Part shown: one piece after another, positions 1-6,007 of the stretch | How positions within the stretch are numbered: position 1 is the stretch's first letter | Layout of the letters: each line of letters begins with the position of its first letter | DNA from: Sphingobacteriales bacterium | Lineage (GTDB): Bacteria; Bacteroidota; Bacteroidia; Chitinophagales; Chitinophagaceae | DNA length: 7,602 bases | Assembly: GCA_023251215.1 (NCBI GenBank) | Contig: JAHEZF010000070.1 | Span: 1-7,602, forward strand | Direction of reading: 5' to 3' | Notes under the pieces: model-generated | What the model saw: only the letters and a program-made list of their open reading frames with translations | The model's database searches: none | What the model was told of the DNA's origin: nothing | Position numbers and translations under genes: made by a program

Positions 1-1011
1 TGCAATGTGGATTGCAGTTCTGTTAATGAAGTAATGCTGGCAATAAAAGCAGGGTTTGAACCCCGGAATATTTTATACACTTCCAACAATATTGCATTCA
101 GCGAAATTGAAACAGCACAACAGTTGGGTGTGAATATTAATATTGACAGTCTATCCAACCTGGAGAAATTCGGGAAGAAATATGGGCATAGTTATCCCGT
201 GGGTATTCGGGTTCGTCCCAATATAATGGCTGGTGGAAATTTAAAAATATCTACGGGACATGAAGACAGCAAGTTTGGAATACCGCTGGAGCAGGTGGAA
301 AAAGTATTGCAGGTAGTGAAGCAAACCAATTTATTTATCCGTGGCCTGCACATACACACGGGGAGTGAAATAAAGGATGTGGAAGTTTTTGCCAAGGGCA
401 TTGAAGTGTTATTCGATGTGGCGCAACAATTTCCTGAACTGGAATTTCTCGACCTGGGCGGGGGTTTCAAAGTGCCGTATGAACCCGGCGAAGAAGGAAC
501 CGATATTGAAAGGCTGGGCAAAAAAGTAGCAGAAGAGTTTAGCTGGTTTCAAAAGAAATACAACCGTCATCTGCAGGTCTGGTTAGAACCTGGAAAATTC
601 CTGGTGAGTGAAGCTGGTTATTTTATCACGAAAGTAAATGTGATCAAGGAATCCAACTCTACAATTTTTGCAGGAGTTGATAGTGGCATGAATCATTTGA
701 TACGGCCGATGTTTTATGGTGCATACCATGGCATTGAAAATATTTCCAATCCAACCGGTACGATAAAAAAATATAATGTTGTTGGCAACATCTGCGAGTC
801 AGACACATTTGCTGAAAACCGGTTTCTGCCAGAAGTGAGAGAAGGCGACCTGCTTGTTTTTCTCAATGCCGGGGCTTATGGGTTTGAAATGGCTTCTAAC
901 TACAACAGCCGTTTCAAACCGGCAGAAGTGATGCTGAAAGATGGGAAATCATTTCTTATAAGAAAGCGGGATGTTCTTGATGACCTCTTAAGAAATCAAG
1001 TCGAACTATAA
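1..1011 (+). CDS. lysA: Diaminopimelate decarboxylase, 5'-truncated by window edge
   Basis: Catalyses PLP-dependent decarboxylation of meso-diaminopimelate to L-lysine, the last step of lysine biosynthesis, in the cytoplasm. The frame is open from base 1, so the GTG at 7 is an internal valine and the real start lies upstream. 336 codons are visible. Numbering from the first codon, fold-type III decarboxylase motifs appear in order: HIHTGSEI (117-124), the glycine-rich phosphate-binding GGG (153-155), EPG (196-198), the MNHLIRP stretch (230-236), CESDTF with the catalytic cysteine at 265, and GAYGFEMASNYN (291-302), which supplies the conserved tyrosine. Family members are roughly 400-420 residues, so about 70-80 N-terminal residues are missing, including the PLP-binding lysine. 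The end is marked by adjacent stops (TAA then TGA). A palindromic element and a second copy of the last codons follow directly. The motif set makes the assignment firm; arginine/ornithine decarboxylases of the same fold are the less likely alternative. Confidence 0.93.
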   Translation, partial: CNVDCSSVNEVMLAIKAGFEPRNILYTSNNIAFSEIETAQQLGVNINIDSLSNLEKFGKKYGHSYPVGIRVRPNIMAGGNLKISTGHEDSKFGIPLEQVEKVLQVVKQTNLFIRGLHIHTGSEIKDVEVFAKGIEVLFDVAQQFPELEFLDLGGGFKVPYEPGEEGTDIERLGKKVAEEFSWFQKKYNRHLQVWLEPGKFLVSEAGYFITKVNVIKESNSTIFAGVDSGMNHLIRPMFYGAYHGIENISNPTGTIKKYNVVGNICESDTFAENRFLPEVREGDLLVFLNAGAYGFEMASNYNSRFKPAEVMLKDGKSFLIRKRDVLDDLLRNQVEL

Positions 1012-1012
1012 T

Positions 1013-1106
1013 GAGACTTCGAAGTCTCTCTCTCTCCCGATAGCTATCGGGATGGAGAGGCCTGCCCGAATGAATTCATTCAGGCGGGGATTCAGGGTGA
1101 GGTCAG
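1013..1106. repeat. Composite palindromic repeat element downstream of lysA
   Basis: Three inverted repeats sit end to end. First is a perfect 16-bp palindrome GAGACTTCGAAGTCTC (1013-1028). Second is a hairpin spanning about 1028-1059 built on the perfect 18-bp palindrome TCCCGATAGCTATCGGGA (1035-1052), with CT-rich and GA-rich flanks extending the stem through one mismatch and one G-U pair. Third is a 28-bp palindrome (1061-1088) with a perfect 14-bp core GAATGAATTCATTC (1068-1081) and GC-rich outer arms. A short GGGTGAGGTCAG-type tail follows to 1106. No protein is encoded. From memory, similar modules and a GGGGTGAGG-like tail recur between genes in Bacteroidota genomes, which would make this a REP- or MITE-like dispersed element; that cannot be shown from one copy. 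It could also act as a transcript 3'-end stabiliser or terminator for lysA, although no T-tract directly follows the hairpins. Confidence 0.7.
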
Positions 1107-1154
1107 GATGAATTAGATGACCTTTTGAGGAATCAAACAGAATTATTTTTTTAG
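1107..1154 (+). pseudogene. Diverged duplicate of the lysA 3' end
   Basis: Reading from 1107 gives DELDDLLRNQTELFF and a TAG stop (1152-1154). This matches the real LysA C-terminus DVLDDLLRNQVEL (970-1008) at 11 of 13 residues and 28 of 39 bases. Five of the seven differing codons are synonymous (Leu, Leu, Leu, Arg, Leu). The copy is not in frame with lysA, lacks a start codon and begins exactly where the palindromic element ends; upstream of it there is no further similarity. It is therefore a remnant and is not translated on its own. Either it is the original lysA terminus displaced by the element, or the tail of a former second lysA copy. Confidence 0.65.
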
Positions 1155-1258
1155 GGGAATACTCTTATTAACAACTGGGTATAAATTTTTAAATTCCTGG
1201 CTGAATTGTTGTCTAATTTTTCGGGGAAAACCAATAGTTAACTCCAAATCTGAAAAAG

Positions 1259-3823
1259 ATGAGAACAAGATTTGCAGCGGGTATATTTTTTCTTTTGAGC
1301 TTCTTTTTTTTCAGTCAGGCAACTATCGCTCAGGCTAACCGGGAAATTGTTGGTATTCCTACTACAGGTGCTATGGGGATTAAGGTACCTGTTTCAGAGC
1401 TCATTCGATTATCTGCCTTGGCTGATCAGCAACAAAGGCCAATTCGTTTCCGGAGGGAATTTGAAGCTGACCGCCATCCGTTAGAAAATCCCGGAGCACC
1501 CAAAGTTTCCCAATGGCCGCTTGTTGATAATACAAGAGTTAACATTACTCAGCGGATTGAAGCTACTCAAACGATTCATTCAAATTTTCTTGGTATAACA
1601 TTGTCTGAAGGCGGTTTTATTCCTCCTGACAGCAACGGTGATGTAAGTTCAACACAGGTTTGCATTACTTCAAATACATGGATAAAATTTTATAACCGGA
1701 ATACAGTTTGTGATGCTGCCCAGACTACTGCAGCAACCGGCACCACGCCACTGGCTTCGCCGGTATTCCAATCCAATCTTAGTACTTTTTTTTCTTCTGT
1801 TGCTCCTACAGGAATCAGTGATACACATGTACGTTACGACAGATTGACCAATCGCTGGTTTATTGTAGCCATTGATGTGGCTTCAGCATCTAATCGCTGC
1901 GTAATTGCAATGAGCAGCGGACCTACCATTTCTGTTTTAGCTGATTTTACGTTTTTCTTTTTTACGTTTGATGCAGTAAGCCCGCCAATACCTGGTGGGG
2001 GTTATTCGGGTGGGTTTTTTGATTATCCCACTTTGGGTGTTGATGCCAATGCACTTTATATCGGAGGCAGAATGTTTACTACCGGGGGATCTTATTTAGG
2101 AGCTTCTTTGTTTGTGGTCAGAAAAAGTTCTTTAACCGGTGGTGGCCCGATTGTTACGACAGCTTTTCATTTAATAGGCAACACCACAACCGGAGTTTAC
2201 ACACCTCAGGGAGCAGATAATGATGACCCCGCAGCTGCAGAGGGATATTTCATTGGAGTAGATGCAGGTGTATTCAGCAGATTAGTCATCAATCGTATCA
2301 GCACTCCGGGTGGTACCCCGGTTGCATCAGCAGCAATTAATCTTACAGTACCTACAACGGTATTTCCGCAGCCACAACCTCAAAATGGTACCCCTCCACG
2401 AACCCTTGATGCCCTGGATGACCGGTTATTTGCCGCTATGATCAGGAAAAATAAAATTACCGGAACCAGTTCATTGTGGACGGCACATAATATTGAAGTA
2501 GATGCTACCGGTGTAGCATCTTCATCCGGTGGCAGGAATGGAAGCCGCTGGTACCAGATTGATAATATGACTTCCACGCCAACCTTAACTCAATCGGGTA
2601 CTTTATTTGATAATGCTGCATCCAATCCAAGAGGCTTTTGGATTCCATCTATTGCAACCACAGGTCAGGGACATTCAATCGTGGGTTTTTCTACAGCTGC
2701 ATCCGATCAATTTGCTGATTGCGGTGTTGCGGGCAGGTACCGGACCGATGCAACAGGAACGCTGCAAACATTTACCCTGGCTACAGCATCTACAACTCAC
2801 TACGATCAGGCAGGCAGTGCCCCGGAAAGATGGGGAGATTTTTCGCAGGTAATAGTTGATCCCAGCGATGATATGACCCTGTGGACTTTCCAGGAATATT
2901 GTAATGGAACCAATAGCTGGGGTGTTAGAGCCATTCAATTAATAGCCCCTCCGCCGGCAACACCTACATCTCCCGGTACAATTGGCTGCGGAACATTATT
3001 AGCTGGGATCAGAACAACAGCAGTAACTCTTAATGGTACTTCATCTTCCAACTCCGGTTTTTATGACCCGGGCACTGGCTATTCTAATCGTTTAGCAGTA
3101 ACAACAACAGGCTCTGGTGCATCAATAAGCAGTCTTGTGTTTAATAGCCCAACACAATTACAGTTCAATGTTGTTTGGCCGGTTGCTTTGGCAGGAACTA
3201 CTCAAACGCTTACTATCACCAATCCCGATTGTCAAAGCACAAGTACTACTTACACTTTGCCCTCAGGTTGTATAATTGTACCCGTACATTGGTTAACATT
3301 TACGGGCAGGGATATTGGACGCCGGGTGCAGTTGAACTGGTTAACTGACCTTGAGCAGGATAATATGTTTTTTGAACTGGAAAGAAAAAATACAATGGGT
3401 GAATACGTTCCGCTTGGCCGGATAAACAGTAAAGGCGTGAACGGTGGCTTTTATGATTTTATTGACGATAATCCTTTACCCGTTAATTTTTACCGGCTAA
3501 AACAAGTGAGTGCGGACAGAACATTTTCTTATTCATTTGTTGTGATGGTTGAGATCAGGAGCAGCAATAAATTCATAGTATATCCCAATCCTGCAAGGGA
3601 CAGGTTGAATATAGAATTTCCTGAAAGCTACCGTAATGGAACGGTCCGGCTCATTAATACAACCGGCCAGGTTCTTTACTCAGGCAGTATCAGCAGCAAT
3701 AACAAGATAAGCATTGTTGTAAATAATTTTTCTTCCGGAAATTATGTGGTAGAGATAGAATCTGTTTATGGCAATAAGATGGACCAGCTAATTTTTATAC
3801 AAAGAAGAGCCCCGAACCCATAA
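1259..3823 (+). CDS. Secreted T9SS-sorted protein with beta-rich ectodomain
   Basis: 854 residues; no enzymatic function recognised. The N-terminus has a signal peptide (basic MRTR, then a Phe/Leu-rich core, likely cleavage after residue 24 or 26). Residues about 90-565 form a beta-rich domain with PPDSNGDV at 122-129 and DTHVRYDRLTNRWF from 188, a pattern I associate with propeller-like exported proteins; the fold is inferred. A Pro/Thr-rich linker then leads to an Ig-like stretch to about 670. Residues about 676-770 match a module common in this phylum (VHWLTF, VQLNW, FYRLKQVSADRTFSYS). The last 80 residues, starting YPNPARDR at 775, are a type A T9SS C-terminal sorting domain, so the protein is probably exported through the outer membrane and then attached to the surface or released. 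Eight cysteines in the mature part could form disulfides. The start is the ATG after an A-rich GAAAAAG leader; no clear promoter was found. It is convergent with the next gene. Confidence 0.85.
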   Translation: MRTRFAAGIFFLLSFFFFSQATIAQANREIVGIPTTGAMGIKVPVSELIRLSALADQQQRPIRFRREFEADRHPLENPGAPKVSQWPLVDNTRVNITQRIEATQTIHSNFLGITLSEGGFIPPDSNGDVSSTQVCITSNTWIKFYNRNTVCDAAQTTAATGTTPLASPVFQSNLSTFFSSVAPTGISDTHVRYDRLTNRWFIVAIDVASASNRCVIAMSSGPTISVLADFTFFFFTFDAVSPPIPGGGYSGGFFDYPTLGVDANALYIGGRMFTTGGSYLGASLFVVRKSSLTGGGPIVTTAFHLIGNTTTGVYTPQGADNDDPAAAEGYFIGVDAGVFSRLVINRISTPGGTPVASAAINLTVPTTVFPQPQPQNGTPPRTLDALDDRLFAAMIRKNKITGTSSLWTAHNIEVDATGVASSSGGRNGSRWYQIDNMTSTPTLTQSGTLFDNAASNPRGFWIPSIATTGQGHSIVGFSTAASDQFADCGVAGRYRTDATGTLQTFTLATASTTHYDQAGSAPERWGDFSQVIVDPSDDMTLWTFQEYCNGTNSWGVRAIQLIAPPPATPTSPGTIGCGTLLAGIRTTAVTLNGTSSSNSGFYDPGTGYSNRLAVTTTGSGASISSLVFNSPTQLQFNVVWPVALAGTTQTLTITNPDCQSTSTTYTLPSGCIIVPVHWLTFTGRDIGRRVQLNWLTDLEQDNMFFELERKNTMGEYVPLGRINSKGVNGGFYDFIDDNPLPVNFYRLKQVSADRTFSYSFVVMVEIRSSNKFIVYPNPARDRLNIEFPESYRNGTVRLINTTGQVLYSGSISSNNKISIVVNNFSSGNYVVEIESVYGNKMDQLIFIQRRAPNP

Positions 3824-3886
3824 TGAAGTCGTATGAGATGAACTTCAGGAAAGGGATTTTTATTGATAAGCAGGAATATCGCAGCT

Positions 3887-4762
3887 TTAATTTTTTCTGC
3901 TGACTGTTATTACAGAAGTAGTTTTTGAAGTAACAGGCAAACTGTTGCCCATCACCTCAGTGGCGCCATTTGATTCGGTTGTCATCTTTTTTTCCCTGAT
4001 GATGCCGGTAAGCTTGTCAAGTATAATTCTTCCGGTGCTTTTATTATTCATGGTAGTAATGCTTTCAGTGCCCATCATCTCTGCTTTACTGGCAGTAACA
4101 GAAATTCCGGTGAAGTCAACCACGGTCGTTGAGTCTGTAATATCAGTTAGTGTATAAGAGGTGCTGAACTTACCCGATTCGTTTTCTGATACGTCGGTCC
4201 AGGTTGATCCTTTACTTACTACACTATCGGGAAAAATTTTAAAGAAGCTGGCGCTGCCTTTTTGTGGCGGTTGTACAATATAAAGCACATCTTTCAGCAT
4301 GCTGCTGATCAGGACCATTCTTTCGTCCACTTCTGAATTTTCTATTTTTTCCGGTTGCACCATCAAAACTTTGCCGGTAGTATCAATGATCATATCATAG
4401 GTTTTGTCTAATACTTTCTTCATTGGTTTGCCAAATTGCCCATTCATATCATTTTCGTTATCGGAATTGAAAGAACGTTTTTGTCCCATACCGTCAAAAT
4501 GAAAAGCGATCTGCTGTACATAGTGATGGAGTGTACTATTATCATCAGTCGCATTGGTTATCTTGAAGAAATGGACTGCCGAACCGTCCAGATCAAAATC
4601 AATTGCCTGTCCCATGGCCTGCTGGACAATAGTTGTATTTACCTGTAAACTGACCTGCAGGATTTGTCCCTGTTCAAACTTTAGCTGGCTGTTCACTTTT
4701 TGACCAAAGCCAATAGTTATCGTGAAAAAAAACAGGGGAATGAATACAATGACCTTTTTCAT
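3887..4762 (-). CDS. Exported protein resembling DUF6263
   Basis: About 291 residues from the ATG at 4762. An in-frame ATG at 4780 would add six residues (MFSNTS), but its GGGAG lies only one base upstream, too close for a good SD site, and starting at MKKVIVF gives a standard signal peptide with likely cleavage before Gln in GFGQ. The mature protein contains no cysteine, so it is not a lipoprotein. It is rich in Thr, Ser, Val and alternating hydrophobics, suggesting a beta-sheet periplasmic or secreted protein. Central features are VLDKTYDMIIDTTGKVLMV and a FPDSVVSKGSTWTD block near the middle. From memory this layout matches the Bacteroidota family DUF6263, whose function is unknown. I see no catalytic motif. 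It is transcribed alone, convergent to the T9SS protein and divergent from the thioredoxin gene. Confidence 0.8.
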   Translation of the reverse strand: MKKVIVFIPLFFFTITIGFGQKVNSQLKFEQGQILQVSLQVNTTIVQQAMGQAIDFDLDGSAVHFFKITNATDDNSTLHHYVQQIAFHFDGMGQKRSFNSDNENDMNGQFGKPMKKVLDKTYDMIIDTTGKVLMVQPEKIENSEVDERMVLISSMLKDVLYIVQPPQKGSASFFKIFPDSVVSKGSTWTDVSENESGKFSTSYTLTDITDSTTVVDFTGISVTASKAEMMGTESITTMNNKSTGRIILDKLTGIIREKKMTTESNGATEVMGNSLPVTSKTTSVITVSRKN

Positions 4763-4893
4763 AGATGTATTTGAGAACATACTCCCAAATTTGACGAATC
4801 TTCCTGATAATCGTTGCAGGAATTGCAGAATAATTTGTTATCAGTCAATCAACCCTTCCAAAATCGGGCTGAACTTCCTACTTTTAGCATTCA

Positions 4894-4924
4894 TATTTGC
4901 AAATACAATTGCTCAATGAGCAAT
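4894..4924. promoter_or_regulatory. Two adjacent palindromes in divergent intergenic region
   Basis: The 185-bp gap between the divergent genes holds a perfect 12-bp palindrome TATTTGCAAATA (4894-4905). Two bases later comes an inverted repeat with 8-bp arms around one base, ATTGCTCAATGAGCAAT (4908-4924). The second ends 23 bases before the thioredoxin gene's ATG. Size, symmetry and position suit a regulator's operator, possibly controlling both genes. The Bacteroidota promoter consensus (TTG about 20 bases before TAnnTTTG) is only partly matched nearby, so no promoter is assigned. Confidence 0.35.
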
Positions 4925-4947
4925 ATTGACCTGTTTAAATTTTTGTT

Positions 4948-5445
4948 ATGAAAAAAATATTTTTATGCTCACTAATAGTTTTAAGCTGCCAGCTTTCTTT
5001 TTCGCAGGACATGACTAAGTTTAAACTCTACAAGCCTGAGGAAAAAGCTGAACAGGAAATTGCAAAAGTTGTTAAACAAGCCAAAGCTGAGGGTAAACAT
5101 GTATTTATCCAGGTCGGCGGCAACTGGTGTATCTGGTGTGCCAGGTTCAATGATTTTGTTATTACTGATAAATCAATTGACTCACTGTTGCAGGCTAATT
5201 ATATTGTGTACCATTTGAATTACAGCAAAGAAAATCACAATGCATTTCTATTGGCCAAATATGGCTACCCGCAGCGATTTGGATTTCCCGTTTTCCTGGT
5301 GCTGGATGGAAACGGAAATTTAATTCACACACAGAATTCTGGCTATCTTGAAGAAGGGAAAAGTTATAGCAAAGAAAAAGTGATTGGCTTTTTTAACGAC
5401 TGGACACCCAGGGCACTTGACCCCAAACAATATACCGAACAATAA
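4948..5445 (+). CDS. Exported thioredoxin-fold protein (CIWC active site)
   Basis: 165 residues. The signal peptide MKKIFLCSLIVLSCQLSFSQ most likely ends at SFS/Q (residue 19/20); a lipobox reading around VLSC with Cys14 is possible but gives a very short signal. The mature protein has the redox motif WCIWC (Cys61, Cys64) after the beta strand HVFIQVGGN, and the typical cis-proline segment FGFPVFLV with Pro114. This matches the Thioredoxin_7/DsbD-gamma-like group that acts on thiols in the periplasm. Reductase versus oxidase direction cannot be read from sequence; the partner could be a DsbD-like membrane donor not in this window. The start follows an AT-rich leader with no SD, normal for the phylum. 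Its TAA is immediately followed by the next gene's ATG, so the two are very likely co-transcribed. Confidence 0.88.
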   Translation: MKKIFLCSLIVLSCQLSFSQDMTKFKLYKPEEKAEQEIAKVVKQAKAEGKHVFIQVGGNWCIWCARFNDFVITDKSIDSLLQANYIVYHLNYSKENHNAFLLAKYGYPQRFGFPVFLVLDGNGNLIHTQNSGYLEEGKSYSKEKVIGFFNDWTPRALDPKQYTEQ

Positions 5446-5937
5446 ATGAATCCGCATATAACTTCCTTTATCAATCTCATGAAACATCCTGTGAAGTTCA
5501 GGATGTTTTTATTTTCCAAATTACCCAGTGCATACTTTGCTGGTGTTCGTGTAAAAGAACTGGATGAAAAGCATTGTGTGGCGACAGTACCTTATAAATG
5601 GTTTTCTCAAAATCCATTTCGTTCTACTTATTTTGCCTGCTTAAGTATGGCTGCAGAAATGAGCACCGGGGCCATAGCCATGGCTCATTTGTACAAAATC
5701 CAGCCGCCTGTTTCCATGCTGGTGATAAAAGTGGAATCAGAATATTTTAAAAAAGCAACCGGGAGAACGAAGTTTATTTGTGAAGATGGGATGTTGATAG
5801 AAAAAGCTATTGAAGAAACCATTGCCACAGGAGAAGCCAGAATGGTAAAAGCAAAATCAGTTGGTACCAATAAAGAGGGCGAAGTGGTGGCGGAGTTTTA
5901 TGTTACATGGTCCTTTAAAGTAAAGAGTAAAAAATAA
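5446..5937 (+). CDS. DUF4442-type hot-dog fold protein, thioesterase-like
   Basis: 163 residues, no signal peptide, so cytoplasmic. The sequence has a hot-dog fold layout: an N-terminal helix with LMKHPVKFRMF, strands VRVKELDEKHCVATVPYKWFSQNPF (about 34-58), a central helix STYFACLSMAAEMSTGAIAM (60-79) and C-terminal strands ending EVVAEFYVTWSFKV. The NPFRSTYFACLSMAAEMS segment is what I recall for DUF4442, a family related to acyl-CoA thioesterases. Substrate and activity are unknown, and no catalytic residue can be named with confidence. The ATG begins on the base after the upstream TAA without an SD of its own, implying translational coupling to the thioredoxin-like gene. Pairing a cytoplasmic hot-dog protein with an exported thioredoxin is not an obvious pathway. 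Confidence 0.82.
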   Translation: MNPHITSFINLMKHPVKFRMFLFSKLPSAYFAGVRVKELDEKHCVATVPYKWFSQNPFRSTYFACLSMAAEMSTGAIAMAHLYKIQPPVSMLVIKVESEYFKKATGRTKFICEDGMLIEKAIEETIATGEARMVKAKSVGTNKEGEVVAEFYVTWSFKVKSKK

Positions 5938-5957
5938 TTTTTAAACAATAAAAAAAA

Positions 5958-5996
5958 TCTCCTGGGTGGAACGAATAAGTTCTCTATCTCAGGAGG
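5958..5996 (+). promoter_or_regulatory. Possible SD-sequestering hairpin upstream of the nuclease gene
   Basis: TCTCCTG (5958-5964) can pair over all seven positions (one T-G pair) with CAGGAGG (5990-5996). A second helix, GAAC (5969-5972) with GTTC (5979-5982), closes a GAATAA loop inside. The 3' arm contains AGGAGG, a near-perfect SD, 11 bases before the ATG at 6008. Folded, the RNA would mask this site; a second purine stretch GGAAGG (5999-6004), 3 bases from the ATG, stays outside the stem. Control of translation is inferred only. Alternatively it is a chance structure or a weak intergenic processing site. Confidence 0.4.
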
Positions 5997-6007
5997 ACGG
6001 AAGGTGT

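Noticed and set aside
7..9. GTG at base 7 as the start of lysA
   Set aside because: The frame is open to base 1 with in-family residues (CNVDCSS), and the PLP-binding N-terminal part must lie upstream.
1181..1220. Promoter for the T9SS gene at the TAAATTTTT or TAATTTTTC stretches
   Set aside because: Both resemble the TAnnTTTG box, but no TTG lies at the right distance upstream; AT-rich background explains them.
2607..2938. Overlapping open frames on both strands inside the T9SS gene
   Set aside because: They lie wholly within a well-supported long gene, have no recognisable domains and no proper start context.
3824..3847. Weak hairpin TGAAGT/ACTTCA after the T9SS gene as a terminator
   Set aside because: Only a six-base AT-rich stem with a 12-base loop, and the nearest T-run is about nine bases later; not convincing for either convergent gene.
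5966..6007. Upstream GTG start adding 14 residues to the nuclease
   Set aside because: The extension MERISSLSQEDGRC is unlike the conserved N-terminus, and would place the SD-like AGGAGG inside the coding sequence.
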